Positions 18,571 to 27,718 of a stretch of 64,000 bases of DNA are shown one piece after another. This DNA comes from Alicyclobacillus sp. (GTDB lineage: Bacteria > Bacillota > Bacilli > Alicyclobacillales > Alicyclobacillaceae): assembly GCA_023511725.1 (NCBI GenBank), contig JAIMAY010000005.1, forward strand, positions 55,624 through 119,623, read 5' to 3'. Numbering within the stretch: the first letter of the stretch is position 1; the number at the start of each line of letters is the position of its first letter. The position numbers and the translations under genes were made by a program. The notes below the pieces were generated by a model. It ran no database searches and was not told the DNA's origin. It saw only the letters and a list, made by a program, of their open reading frames with translations.

Positions 18571-20781
18571 ATGGAGGAAGCCAGGCGAATGGTCAAACGT
18601 CACGAATTCATGTTGGCGGGCAGACCCCTGGTCTTGGAGACTGGGAAGATGGCCAAGCAGGCAACGTCCGCCGTGTTGGTGCGCTACGGCGACACCGTGG
18701 TGCTGTGCACCGTCACAGCGTCCCAAGAACCGCGGGAGCTGGATTTCTTCCCGCTGACGGTGAATTACGAAGAGCGGTTTTACGCGGTGGGTAAGATCCC
18801 GGGGGGCTTCATCAAGCGCGAGGGTCGACCAAGCGAGAAGGCCATTCTCGCGTCGCGTCTGATTGACCGTCCCATCCGTCCGCTGTTCCCCAAGGGGTTC
18901 CGGAACGAGGTGCAGGTCGTGGACATGGTATTGTCCGTGGACCAGGACTGTGCACCGGAGATTGCCGCCATGATTGGGACATCCGCGGCGCTCACCATCA
19001 GCGACATTCCGTTCGATGGACCGATTGGGGGCGTCATTGTCGGCCGAGTGGACGGCGAGTTCGTGATCAATCCAACGGTCGAACAGGCGGAGCGCAGCGA
19101 GATGCATCTTGTGGTGGCGGGCACCAAGGACGCCATTGTGATGGTGGAAGCTGGGGCCAACGAGGTGCCTGAGGATATCATCCTCGAGGCGGTGCTGTTC
19201 GGGCACGAGGCCGTCAAGCAGATTGTCCAGGAGATTGAGTCTTTCGCCGCGGAAGCGGGTGTGCCGAAGCGGGAAGTCGTCCTCCACGAGGTGGATCCCG
19301 AGGTGGAGGCCGCCGTGCGCTCGATGGCCACCGAGATGATGAAGACGGCGGTGCGCAACCCCGACAAGCAGGCGCGGGAGGCGGCCATCACCGAAGTCGG
19401 CAATCAGGTGAAGGCGGCGCTGCTGGAGCAATTCCCTGAGAAAGAGAAGGACATGGATGAGGTGCTGCACGAGGTTCTGAAGGAGGAGGTGCGGCGCGCC
19501 ATCCTGCAGGAGGGCATTCGCCCCGACGGGCGGCGGCTTGACGAGATCCGGCCCATCTCCTGTGAGGTGGGGCTGCTGCCACGTGCTCACGGATCCGCGC
19601 TCTTTACGCGCGGGCAGACGCAGGCGCTGTCGGTGTGCACGCTCGGTGCCCTGGGTGACGAGCAGATCCTCGACGGACTGGATCTCGAGGAATCCAATCG
19701 GTACATGCATCATTACAACTTCCCGCCGTTCAGCGTGGGAGAGGCACGACCGCTGCGAGGACCGAGTCGGCGCGACATCGGGCACGGCGCGCTCAGCGAA
19801 CGGGCGCTCGATCCCGTCATTCCGCCGGAGGACGAGTTCCCCTATGCCATCCGCGTGGTGTCGGAGATCCTTGAATCCAACGGCTCCACGTCGCAGGCCA
19901 GCATCTGCGGCAGCTCGATGGCCCTGATGGATGCCGGCGTGCCCATCAAGCGCCCCGTGGCCGGAATTGCCATGGGTTTGGTGAAGGAAGGAGACCAGGT
20001 GGCCATCCTCACCGACATTCAGGGCATCGAGGATCACCTCGGCGACATGGACTTTAAAGTGGCCGGGACGGAGCGCGGCGTGACGGCGCTGCAGATGGAT
20101 ATTAAGATTGCGGGCATCGACAGAAGCATCCTCGAACAGGCACTGCGGCAAGCGCATGACGGCCGTATGTTCATCCTCCAGAAGATGCTCGAGGCGATTC
20201 CGGAACCGCGCAAGGAGTTGTCGAAGTACGCGCCGCGCGTCATCACCATCCAGATCCATCCCGACAAGATCCGGGATGTGATTGGGCCCGGTGGCCGGGT
20301 GATCAACAAGATCATCGAGGAAACTGGTGTGAAGATCGACATCGAGCAGGATGGTCGCGTATTCATCTCCGGGGTGAATCCCGAGATGACGCAGCGTGCC
20401 CGCGATATCATCTTCGACATCACACGCGATGTGGAGGTGGGAAAGACGTATCTCGGCCGGGTGACGCGTGTGGTGGAAAATCTGGGCGCGTTCGTCGAGG
20501 TGCTGCCCGGCAAGGAAGGGCTCGTCCGCGTCTCGCAACTTGACGTCGGTCGCGTGCAGAGAGTCGAGGACGTTTGTCACGTCGGCGATCAAATCGAGGT
20601 CAAGGTCACGGATATCGACGCGCAGGGCCGTATCAACCTCTCTCGCAAAGAGGTTTTGCAGGCACGACAGGCGGTGGCCGGCGGTGCACGCAGCGCACCT
20701 CCTCCGCGCGGCGGCCAGGGTCACGGCGGTCATGGGGGCAACGCCAGGGGTGGCGTGAGGCGTGATCGGCCGCGGCACTGA
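18571..20781 (+). CDS. pnp: Polyribonucleotide nucleotidyltransferase (PNPase)
   Basis: Phosphorolytic 3'-5' exoribonuclease central to mRNA decay. The 736 residues show the full architecture: first RNase PH domain (about 12-145), all-helical linker ([16 protein letters not shown] region), second RNase PH domain with the catalytic segment ([24 protein letters not shown] type, here [19 protein letters not shown]), a KH domain ([20 protein letters not shown]) and an S1 domain ([20 protein letters not shown]). A Gly/His/Arg-rich tail ends the protein. The ATG follows CGGAGG. A strong terminator follows the stop. Confidence 0.97.
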   Translation: MEEARRMVKRHEFMLAGRPLVLETGKMAKQATSAVLVRYGDTVVLCTVTASQEPRELDFFPLTVNYEERFYAVGKIPGGFIKREGRPSEKAILASRLIDRPIRPLFPKGFRNEVQVVDMVLSVDQDCAPEIAAMIGTSAALTISDIPFDGPIGGVIVGRVDGEFVINPTVEQAERSEMHLVVAGTKDAIVMVEAGANEVPEDIILEAVLFGHEAVKQIVQEIESFAAEAGVPKREVVLHEVDPEVEAAVRSMATEMMKTAVRNPDKQAREAAITEVGNQVKAALLEQFPEKEKDMDEVLHEVLKEEVRRAILQEGIRPDGRRLDEIRPISCEVGLLPRAHGSALFTRGQTQALSVCTLGALGDEQILDGLDLEESNRYMHHYNFPPFSVGEARPLRGPSRRDIGHGALSERALDPVIPPEDEFPYAIRVVSEILESNGSTSQASICGSSMALMDAGVPIKRPVAGIAMGLVKEGDQVAILTDIQGIEDHLGDMDFKVAGTERGVTALQMDIKIAGIDRSILEQALRQAHDGRMFILQKMLEAIPEPRKELSKYAPRVITIQIHPDKIRDVIGPGGRVINKIIEETGVKIDIEQDGRVFISGVNPEMTQRARDIIFDITRDVEVGKTYLGRVTRVVENLGAFVEVLPGKEGLVRVSQLDVGRVQRVEDVCHVGDQIEVKVTDIDAQGRINLSRKEVLQARQAVAGGARSAPPPRGGQGHGGHGGNARGGVRRDRPRH

Positions 20782-20809
20782 CGACGGCCCGCCAAAGCGC
20801 GAACCATCG

Positions 20810-20841
20810 ATCCTTCCAGGGATTCCCCGGAGGGATTTTTT
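20810..20841 (+). terminator. Intrinsic terminator after pnp
   Basis: An 8-base-pair stem with one G-T pair (20810-20817 with 20829-20836), an 11-base loop, and a run of six T. It lies 29 bases past the pnp stop. Confidence 0.8.
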
Positions 20842-20892
20842 CATATCGAGGGCACCCTACACGTGACAATGGCATGGGTGGGAGTGTCCAAC

Positions 20893-21834
20893 ATGAGACG
20901 ATCCGTAGCTCTGCTGGCGGCCGGGTGGCTGGCGGTCACCCTGTGCACAACCGCGCCCGTGACGCGAGCGGCCACTGCGCCGGGATCCCCGCCGCGGTTG
21001 GAGGACACCCTGCGCTATGCGGGACGCACGTTGGCCAAGGAGCCTGTCGACGCTCGGATCGACAGGGTATGGCACGCCGTCCCCGGTCTGTGCGGGTGGC
21101 AGCTGGATGTGCCGGAAAGCATCCGCTTGTCGAAGGCGAAGCACGACGGGCGTGTGCATCTCGCATGGCGAAGCATCCCGCCACGCGTCCGTCTTGCGGA
21201 TCTGCCCCCTGAACCCATCTACCGCGGCCCAGAGCAGGAGCGGTCCGTCTGCCTCATGTTCAACGTCTCGTGGGGAGAGCAGTACATCCCCAGCATCCTG
21301 CGCACGCTCAAGCAGTCGGGTGTGAAGGCGACGTTCTTCCTGGACGGTGCGTGGGTGAAGAAGCACCCGGACTTGGCGCGTCAGATTGTCGCCGACGGGC
21401 ATGCCATCGGCAGTCACGGCAGTGGTCATCCCGACTTCCGAACGCTGACCAGCGCCAAGCTCTATCAGCAGATTCAGGGAACGAATGACCTGCTGCAGCA
21501 GGAGGTGGGGGTTCGCCCGCGCGTGTTGGCTCCGCCCGCCGGCGCGTACGACGAACGCACGGTGCGGATGGCCCGCAATGCTGGGATGTACACCATCCTC
21601 TGGACCGTCGATACTGTGGACTGGCGAAAACCGCCTGCGTCCCTGATTTTGCAGCGGGTTCTCGCCGGGGTGGAACCCGGCGCGCTGATCCTCATGCATC
21701 CGACGGAGCCCACGGCGAAAGCCCTGCCGTCCGTCATCGGCCGGCTTCAGGCCGACGGTTATCAATTCAAAACGGTGGATCAGGTGGTGCTGGAGCAAAC
21801 GGCCACCGCACCTCCCGCCGTCCTCCAGCGGTAA
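20893..21834 (+). CDS. Polysaccharide deacetylase family protein, YlxY-like
   Basis: Secreted NodB-type polysaccharide deacetylase homologue in the position of B. subtilis ylxY (between pnp and the M16 peptidase). The 313 residues begin with a signal peptide (MRRSVALLAAGWLAV then cleavage near TRAATA). The NodB domain begins at about residue 118. Where active deacetylases have the catalytic Asp-Asp pair (FDDGP), this one has MFNVSWGEQY, so both acidic residues are missing; the metal-binding HxxxH (SHGSGHPD) and the later APPAGAYD and ILMHPT motifs remain. As I recall, YlxY of B. subtilis is altered at the same place. The protein may bind rather than deacetylate glycan. The start at 20893 follows GGGAGTG; earlier in-frame GTG/ATG codons lack ribosome sites. 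Confidence 0.82.
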   Translation: MRRSVALLAAGWLAVTLCTTAPVTRAATAPGSPPRLEDTLRYAGRTLAKEPVDARIDRVWHAVPGLCGWQLDVPESIRLSKAKHDGRVHLAWRSIPPRVRLADLPPEPIYRGPEQERSVCLMFNVSWGEQYIPSILRTLKQSGVKATFFLDGAWVKKHPDLARQIVADGHAIGSHGSGHPDFRTLTSAKLYQQIQGTNDLLQQEVGVRPRVLAPPAGAYDERTVRMARNAGMYTILWTVDTVDWRKPPASLILQRVLAGVEPGALILMHPTEPTAKALPSVIGRLQADGYQFKTVDQVVLEQTATAPPAVLQR

Positions 21835-21841
21835 AGTGCGG

Positions 21842-21871
21842 TTGAGGTACACGCCGCGCTTCCGGTAGAAT
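21842..21871 (+). promoter_or_regulatory. Candidate sigma-A promoter for the M16 peptidase and dut
   Basis: TTGAGG (21842-21847), 18 bases, TAGAAT (21866-21871). Both boxes are near consensus; the start codon of the peptidase gene lies about 50 bases on. Confidence 0.45.
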
Positions 21872-21924
21872 GGGGGAATGGCAGAGCCAACTCAGAGGTC
21901 AGAGGCTCGCGGGGAGGAAGCAGC

Positions 21925-23169
21925 TTGGGCTACCGGGTGCAGTTGCCGAACGGCTTGCGGATTGTGGGCGAGGAAAACCCCACGGTCCGATCCGTCAGCG
22001 TCGGAATTTGGATTGGGACGGGATCGCGCTACGAGACACCGCAGAACAACGGCATCAGCCATTTTCTGGAACACATGCTGTTCAAGGGTACAGAACATCT
22101 GAATGCGCGTGAACTCGCCCTCGTTTTCGATGAACTCGGGGGACAGGTGAATGCGTTTACGTCCAAGGAATACACCTGCTTTTACGCCAAGGTGCTCGAC
22201 GAACACTTCGTCAAGGCCGCGGAGACGCTGGCCGACATGCTGTTTCACTCGCGCTTTGCTCCAGATGAGATTGAGAAAGAGAAGAATGTCGTCATTGAAG
22301 AGATCCGGATGTACGAGGATACCCCCGACGAGTTGGTGCTGGATGTATTGTCCCAGGGGGTGTTTGGGGATCACCCGCTGGGTTTCACCATCCTGGGCGG
22401 CGAGGGGAACCTGCGTGCCTTCACACGGGAGGACATCACCTCGTATGTGGCCAGCCGTTACACGCCGGGGAATACCGTGATCTCGGTCGTCGGGAATGTC
22501 GCCGAGGGGCAGGCGGTGGAGGCCATCCATCGCCTGTTCGGCGCTTGGCGAGCCACGCCCGCCTTGGTGGCCGATGGCCCGCCCGTGTTCGAGCAGAGTC
22601 TGCGTGTGAGAACCAAGGATACCGAACAGGTGCATGTGTGCCTGGCCAGCCCTGGATTCGCCGCCGGAGACCCGCGGATGTACGCGCTGATCCTGCTCAG
22701 CAATGCGCTGGGCGGGTCCTCCAGCTCTCGTCTCTTCCAATCGATCCGGGAGGAGCGCGGCCTGGCGTACTCCGTGTACTCCTTCCACTCCGCGTATCGC
22801 GATTGCGGGATGTTCGGCATTTACACCGCGACGTCACCGGATCGGCTGGATGAGGTGATGCGGCTGATCCGTGATACGTGTCAGGACATGGCCCAGCACG
22901 GCATGACGGCGGAGGAACTGCGCCGAGGCAAGGAACAGGTCAAGGGGTCGCTGATGCTCGGCCTGGAGAGCACCAGCAGCCGGATGACGCGGCTCGGTAA
23001 GAATGAACTGCTGCTTGGACGCGAGGTGCCGCTGGACGAGACCCTGGCCGGTATCAATGCTGTGACTGCGGAAGACGTGCGGGATGTGGCCAGGGCTGTG
23101 CTCGGAGGCAACTTCGCCGTGGCTGCGGTGGGGCCCGTGGAGGAGGACCAGTTGGCGCCATGGATGTGA
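21925..23169 (+). CDS. M16 (insulinase-like) zinc peptidase, MlpA/YmxG-type
   Basis: Zinc metallopeptidase of the mitochondrial-processing-peptidase/PepR branch of family M16. The 414 residues carry the inverted zinc motif HFLEHMLFKGT (HxxEH, about residues 49-53) with the distal Glu in VVIEEIRMYEDTPDE, and the second-half domain with RLFQSIREERGLAYSVYS. In B. subtilis the orthologue (mlpA) sits between ylxY and ymxH/spoVFA and has been linked to protease production; substrates are not established. The start is TTG at 21925, behind GGGGAGG. The last 10 bases overlap dut, indicating coupling. Confidence 0.9.
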   Translation: MGYRVQLPNGLRIVGEENPTVRSVSVGIWIGTGSRYETPQNNGISHFLEHMLFKGTEHLNARELALVFDELGGQVNAFTSKEYTCFYAKVLDEHFVKAAETLADMLFHSRFAPDEIEKEKNVVIEEIRMYEDTPDELVLDVLSQGVFGDHPLGFTILGGEGNLRAFTREDITSYVASRYTPGNTVISVVGNVAEGQAVEAIHRLFGAWRATPALVADGPPVFEQSLRVRTKDTEQVHVCLASPGFAAGDPRMYALILLSNALGGSSSSRLFQSIREERGLAYSVYSFHSAYRDCGMFGIYTATSPDRLDEVMRLIRDTCQDMAQHGMTAEELRRGKEQVKGSLMLGLESTSSRMTRLGKNELLLGREVPLDETLAGINAVTAEDVRDVARAVLGGNFAVAAVGPVEEDQLAPWM

Positions 23170-23648
23170 TCTCGGTGCCGCTTGAAGAAACGTGGATTGA
23201 GGTGCTGTGCAAAGTGGTATCGCCGCACCTGCTGCCGAAGGAGGCCCCACTCCCCCGCTATGCCTCGGAGGGCGCGGCGGGTATGGATCTGTATGCCGCC
23301 ATCGAGCAGCCGGTGGAACTGCGCCCTGGCGAGCGACGCCGCATCCCGACCGGGATTGCGCTCAGCCTCCCGCATGCGGGGGTCGTGGCCCTCGTCTACG
23401 CCCGCAGCGGCCTGGCTTGGCGGCACGGGATTGGTTTGCCGAACGGGGTGGGCGTGATAGACAGCGATTACACGGGCGAAATTGAGGTCCTGCTCACCAA
23501 CTTCGGGGATGCACCACATGTCATTCAGCCGCAGGACCGCATCGCGCAGGTGGTGTTCGCTCCCGTGTACAGAGCTCGCCTGAGGTTGACCGATGCGTTG
23601 CCGGCCACCGCGCGCGGCGAACGAGGGTTTGGATCCACCGGCCGATGA
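23160..23648 (+). CDS. dut: dUTP diphosphatase (trimeric dUTPase)
   Basis: Hydrolyses dUTP to dUMP and pyrophosphate, keeping uracil out of DNA and feeding thymidylate synthesis. All five trimeric dUTPase motifs are present in 162 residues: AAGMDLYAA (motif 1), YARSGLAWRHG (2), GVIDSDYTGEI with the catalytic Asp and base-stacking Tyr (3), PQDRIAQVVFAPV (4) and RGERGFGSTGR (5, which closes over the triphosphate). The 162 residues exceed the usual 140-150 through an N-terminal extension. The ATG lies inside the upstream peptidase gene. In B. subtilis ymxH occupies this position. Confidence 0.95.
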   Translation: MDVISVPLEETWIEVLCKVVSPHLLPKEAPLPRYASEGAAGMDLYAAIEQPVELRPGERRRIPTGIALSLPHAGVVALVYARSGLAWRHGIGLPNGVGVIDSDYTGEIEVLLTNFGDAPHVIQPQDRIAQVVFAPVYRARLRLTDALPATARGERGFGSTGR

Positions 23649-23672
23649 ATCGAATACCGCTGAACGAAGAAG

Positions 23673-23701
23673 ACCGGAGCGGTGTGACCGCTCCGGTTTT
23701 T
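23673..23701 (+). terminator. Intrinsic terminator after dut
   Basis: A perfect 11-base-pair stem (23673-23683 with 23687-23697) with a GTG loop and a T run. It insulates the peptidase-dut unit from the sporulation genes downstream. Confidence 0.92.
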
Positions 23702-23819
23702 GTGTTGCGGGCGGATGTCACGCCTCTCTGGGCTCATGCGTAGGATGCTATGCACGCAGCCGGGATGTTCGCCGGCAGTGCGGCCGCGATCTATGACAAG
23801 GGGAAGGGGAGTGACAGGC

Positions 23820-24698
23820 GTGCTCACGGGCCGCAGGCTGGTGTTCATCGGCGGCGATGCACGGATGCTGGAGGTCATCGCGCAGGTGACCGAGCTCGAC
23901 GCCAGCGCCGTGCTGATTGGATTTGACAAAGTGACACGGTCGTTCCCGGACACCGTGCACGGTGAACTGAGTGAAAGCGTGTTGGGCGACGCGGACGCCA
24001 TCGTGCTGCCCATCGCCGGGATGGAGGATGACGGTCGCGTGGAGAGCAAGTTCTCGGACGAGACCATCATGCTGACCGACACGCATTTCTCCTGGATGCG
24101 GCCGGGGGCCATTGTGTTCACCGGGATCGCCAGACCTGCCTTGGAGGACAGAGCGGCAGCCCACGGCCTGCGCCTGGTGAAGCTGATGGAGTTGGATGAG
24201 GTGGCCATCCTCAACTCTATCCCGACGGCGGAGGGGGCCATCGCGCTGGCCATGCAGCACACGGACATCACCATCCACGGCTCCACGACGGCCGTGCTGG
24301 GATTCGGACGGTGCGGTCAGACCTTGGCGCGGACGCTGTCGGGTATGGGGGCCAAGGTGCGTGTCGTGGCCCGGCAAGAAGCGCACCTGGCGCGAATTCG
24401 GGAGATGGCGTTGGCGGCCTATCCCTTGTCCCGCCTGGTGGAGGCCGTGGCGGACGCGGACATCGTCTTCAACACCATCCCGCATCACGTGCTGTCAGCC
24501 GCCGTGCTTGCCGCCATGCGTAAGGACTGCGTGATCATCGACATCGCCTCCAAACCGGGAGGCACGGACTTTCGCTATGCCGAACGACGGGGTATGAAGG
24601 CCATCCTGGCACCGAGTTTGCCGGGACTCGTGGCGCCGAAGACGGCGGGGCGCATCATTGCGGCGTCCCTGTCGCGAATCCTGGCGGAGGCCACGTGA
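23820..24698 (+). CDS. dpaA: Dipicolinate synthase subunit A
   Basis: Subunit A of dipicolinate synthase (SpoVFA), which with DpaB oxidises the lysine-pathway intermediate to dipicolinic acid in the mother cell; dipicolinate is then packed into the spore core with calcium. The 292 residues match the family: N-terminal domain starting MLTGRRLVFIGGDARMLEVI, then a Rossmann NAD(P)-binding domain (TAVLGFGRCGQTLARTL) and the conserved SKPGGTDFRYAERRG and LPGLVAPKTAGRII. The start is GTG at 23820, with AAGGGGA nine bases upstream; this gives the family N-terminus. Sigma-K control is expected from B. subtilis, but I could not pick a convincing promoter in 23702-23819. Confidence 0.95.
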   Translation: MLTGRRLVFIGGDARMLEVIAQVTELDASAVLIGFDKVTRSFPDTVHGELSESVLGDADAIVLPIAGMEDDGRVESKFSDETIMLTDTHFSWMRPGAIVFTGIARPALEDRAAAHGLRLVKLMELDEVAILNSIPTAEGAIALAMQHTDITIHGSTTAVLGFGRCGQTLARTLSGMGAKVRVVARQEAHLARIREMALAAYPLSRLVEAVADADIVFNTIPHHVLSAAVLAAMRKDCVIIDIASKPGGTDFRYAERRGMKAILAPSLPGLVAPKTAGRIIAASLSRILAEAT

Positions 24699-24764
24699 CG
24701 TGCCGTCGGGCCGCGAGAGGGTCGTGCTGTTCGGCAAGGCAGCCAGAGAAACGAGGGAAGCGGT

Positions 24765-25367
24765 ATGGAACTGAAGGGTCGGACGATTGGTTTTGCGGTG
24801 ACGGGTAGTCATTGCACCTACGCTGAGGTGTATCCCGAGATCGAGAAGTTGGTGCAGATGGGCGTGAACGTGATTCCCATCTTCTCGCAAACGGTGTTGG
24901 AGGTGTCCACGCGCTTTGGCGAAGCGGGCGAGTGGGCCCGTAAGATAGAGACGCTGACGGGAAACACGGCCATCACGAGCATTCCGGAAGCCGAGCCACT
25001 GGGGCCATCCAAGAGGCTCGATTGCTTGGTCATTGCGCCTTGTACAGGGAACACGCTGAGCCGCTTGGCCAACGCCGCGACGGATTCGGCGGTGCTGATG
25101 GCGGCGAAGGCCACGCTGCGCAACGACCGGCCGGTGGTCATCGCCATCTCGACCAACGATGGGCTTGGGCTCAATCTGCACAACATCGCCACGCTGATGA
25201 ACACGAAAAATATCTTCTTCGTTCCGTTCGGGCAGGACGCGCCGCATGTTAAAATGAACTCGTTGGTTTCATTGATGAGTCTGATCCCTGAAACCTGTGA
25301 GGCCGCACTGGAGAAGCGGCAGCTTCAGCCCGTGTTGATTGAACGCTGGCGGCACGAGCGTCCGTGA
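24765..25367 (+). CDS. dpaB: Dipicolinate synthase subunit B
   Basis: Subunit B of dipicolinate synthase (SpoVFB), a flavoprotein-like partner of DpaA. The 200 residues show the flavin-dependent decarboxylase-like fold: GFAVTGSHCTYAEVYPEIEKL near the N-terminus, CLVIAPCTGNTLSRLANAATDS in the middle and RPVVIAISTNDGLG further on. The ATG follows GAGGGAAG. It lies 66 bases after dpaA and 39 before asd, and the five-gene block dpaA-dpaB-asd-dapG-dapA has the same order as in B. subtilis. Confidence 0.95.
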   Translation: MELKGRTIGFAVTGSHCTYAEVYPEIEKLVQMGVNVIPIFSQTVLEVSTRFGEAGEWARKIETLTGNTAITSIPEAEPLGPSKRLDCLVIAPCTGNTLSRLANAATDSAVLMAAKATLRNDRPVVIAISTNDGLGLNLHNIATLMNTKNIFFVPFGQDAPHVKMNSLVSLMSLIPETCEAALEKRQLQPVLIERWRHERP

Positions 25368-25406
25368 CTCGGTGCGCCTCTTTGGACGGAGAAAGGAAGT
25401 CGACAG

Positions 25407-26438
25407 ATGCCACAACGCGAAGGCTACACGGTCGCCGTGCTGGGGGCCACCGGGGCAGTCGGACGACGCATGATCTGGAGTCTCGAGCAGCGAGGGTTTC
25501 CGGTGCGGGAATTGCGCCCGCTCGCATCCCCCCGCTCCGCGGGAACGGAACTCTCGTTCCGGGGACAACCGGTGCGCGTCGAGGCGGTTTCACCGGAAGC
25601 GTTTGCCGGGGTGGATATCGCGCTCTTCAGCGCAGGTGCAACGGCGAGCAAGACATGGGCGCCGGTCGCTGTCGAGGCGGGGGCGGTCGTGATCGACAAC
25701 AGCAGCGCGTACCGCATGGAGCCGGATGTCCCGCTGGTGGTGCCGGAGGTGAACGCCGAGGCCGCGTACGCGCACCATGGGATCATCGCCAACCCGAACT
25801 GCTCCACCATTCAGTTGATGGTGGCTGTGGCGCCGCTTCGGGACCTGGGTATCGAGCGCATCATCGTGACCACCTACCAGGCGGTGTCCGGGATGGGGCA
25901 GAAGGCTGTCGATGCGCTGCTCGACGAAGTGGCGCAGGGACCGGACGGTGAGGCCACGACGCTGTTCCCCGTGGTCGCTCAGGCGCAGCATCATCCGATG
26001 GCCTTCAACGTGTTGCCGCAATGCGATGTCTTTCTCGACAACGGCTACACCAAGGAGGAAATGAAGCTCGTCAACGAGTCTCGTAAAATCCTGGGTATGC
26101 CGGATCTGGCCGTGACGCCGACGGCCGTACGCGTACCGGTGCTGTACGGCCACTCGGAGGCAGTATCGGTGACGTTCGCGAGATCGGTCACTGCGGAGGA
26201 GGTCCGGGATCGCCTGGGCAGGGCGCCGGGCGTGGTGGTGGTCGATGATCCGGAGCGGGCGCTGTACCCGCACCCGCGTATGGCGGCCGGCACCGGCGAA
26301 ACGTACGTCGGACGGATCCGGCGCGACCTGTTCGACGAGCGCACGGTGAACATGTTCGTAGTGGCGGACAACCTGCTCAAGGGCGCTGCGTGGAACGCCG
26401 TGCAGATTGCGGAGCTGCTGATTCAACGCGGACGGTGA
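25407..26438 (+). CDS. asd: Aspartate-semialdehyde dehydrogenase
   Basis: NADP-dependent enzyme that reduces aspartyl phosphate to aspartate semialdehyde, at the branch toward lysine, diaminopimelate, dipicolinate, threonine and methionine. The 343 residues begin with the dinucleotide motif VAVLGATGAVGRRM; the catalytic Cys is C132 in NPNCSTIQL, and the C-terminal half has GHSEAVSVTF with the substrate-binding His. Start ATG follows an AAAGGAAG site. It stands between the dipicolinate genes and aspartokinase, supplying substrate to both. Confidence 0.96.
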   Translation: MPQREGYTVAVLGATGAVGRRMIWSLEQRGFPVRELRPLASPRSAGTELSFRGQPVRVEAVSPEAFAGVDIALFSAGATASKTWAPVAVEAGAVVIDNSSAYRMEPDVPLVVPEVNAEAAYAHHGIIANPNCSTIQLMVAVAPLRDLGIERIIVTTYQAVSGMGQKAVDALLDEVAQGPDGEATTLFPVVAQAQHHPMAFNVLPQCDVFLDNGYTKEEMKLVNESRKILGMPDLAVTPTAVRVPVLYGHSEAVSVTFARSVTAEEVRDRLGRAPGVVVVDDPERALYPHPRMAAGTGETYVGRIRRDLFDERTVNMFVVADNLLKGAAWNAVQIAELLIQRGR

Positions 26439-26471
26439 AGCGGCGGGATGCAGCCGGGAGGGGAGGCCGCG

Positions 26472-27677
26472 ATGAGGATTCGCGTTCAGAAGTTTGGAGG
26501 TACCTCGGTTGCCACCCGGGAAGCGCGTCTGGCGGCCGCCTCTCACGTGGAGGATGCCATCGCCGAGGGTTGCCGGGTCGTCGTGGTGGTGTCGGCGATG
26601 GGGCGTCGCGGTGACCCTTATGCCACCGACACCCTGCTCTCTGTTCCGGATGAGTCGGACGCCGTCAGCAAGCGGGATCTGGATATCCTCATGTCCTGCG
26701 GCGAGGCGATTTCTGCCGTTGTGTTCGCGAGCGTCCTTCGATCCCGGGGCCATGCGGTGACCGTCCTCAGTGGCGGCCAGGCCGGCATCCTGACGAATGA
26801 TCAGTTCGGCGATGCCCGTATCCTCGAAGTTCGGCCGACGCGCATTCTGCGCGAACTCGAGCGGGGGCACATCGTCGTCGTCATGGGCTTTCAAGGGATG
26901 ACGGCCGAAGGGGACATCACCACGCTGGGCCGTGGCGGATCGGATACCACGGCAACAGCGCTCGGCGTCGCGCTGGGTGCTGATGTCGTGGACATCTTCA
27001 CCGATGTGGATGGCATCATGACCGCGGATCCACGCATTGTGCAGGACGCACGGCGGCTGAGACGGGTGACCTACAACGAGATCTGCAACCTGGCGCATGA
27101 AGGGGCGAAGGTGATCCATCCGCGGGCGGTCGAGATCGCCATGCAAAGGAATATTCCCATCCGGGTGCGCAGCACGATGAGCAAAGACGAGGGTACATTG
27201 GTGACGAGTCAGGTGGGTGCGGTGGAAGGTGCATCGTTGCGAGACCAATTGGTCACCGGCGTCACGCAAACCAGCGGTATTGCGCAGATCACGGTGGAGG
27301 CGCCGGATATCCACCGCCGTAATATCTTTGCCGCGATGGCGCAGCATGGGATCAGCATCGATTTCATCTCCGTGTCGCCGAACAAGATCTCCTACACAGT
27401 TCCAGAATCGGTGGCCGAGAAAGCGGTGGACATCCTTCGACAGGGTGGGCTCGAACCCAAGGTCGTACCGGACTGCGCCAAGGTGTCGGTGGTCGGCGCG
27501 TACACCGGCGTGCCCGGTATCATGGCGCAGATTGTGGCGGCCCTGACGCAGGAGGGGATTGAGATCCTGCAGTCCGCCGATTCTCATACGACCATCTGGT
27601 GTCTCGTGCGCCGCGCGGAGATGGAGAGGGCGGTTCGAGCCCTGCACAGGGCTTTCGAATTAGGGGCGGCCGATTGA
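26472..27677 (+). CDS. dapG: Aspartokinase (diaminopimelate-sensitive type)
   Basis: Phosphorylates aspartate, the first step to lysine, diaminopimelate and dipicolinate. The 401 residues have the amino-acid kinase domain (VQKFGGTSVA at the N-terminus; GFQGMTAEGDITTLGRGGSDTTA near 145) and two C-terminal ACT domains (about 265-400). By position with asd and dapA it corresponds to DapG, aspartokinase I of B. subtilis, which is inhibited by meso-diaminopimelate; the effector here is inferred. ATG at 26472 follows GGGAGGGGAGG. The frame is open 24 bases further upstream without a ribosome site. Confidence 0.93.
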   Translation: MRIRVQKFGGTSVATREARLAAASHVEDAIAEGCRVVVVVSAMGRRGDPYATDTLLSVPDESDAVSKRDLDILMSCGEAISAVVFASVLRSRGHAVTVLSGGQAGILTNDQFGDARILEVRPTRILRELERGHIVVVMGFQGMTAEGDITTLGRGGSDTTATALGVALGADVVDIFTDVDGIMTADPRIVQDARRLRRVTYNEICNLAHEGAKVIHPRAVEIAMQRNIPIRVRSTMSKDEGTLVTSQVGAVEGASLRDQLVTGVTQTSGIAQITVEAPDIHRRNIFAAMAQHGISIDFISVSPNKISYTVPESVAEKAVDILRQGGLEPKVVPDCAKVSVVGAYTGVPGIMAQIVAALTQEGIEILQSADSHTTIWCLVRRAEMERAVRALHRAFELGAAD

Positions 27678-27718
27678 GTCCGGTCATGCTCCATCCTTGC
27701 CACGGGAAGGTGAGAATG

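Noticed and set aside
18460..20844. A 794-codon open frame antisense to pnp
   Set aside because: Shadow of PNPase; no ribosome site or domain.
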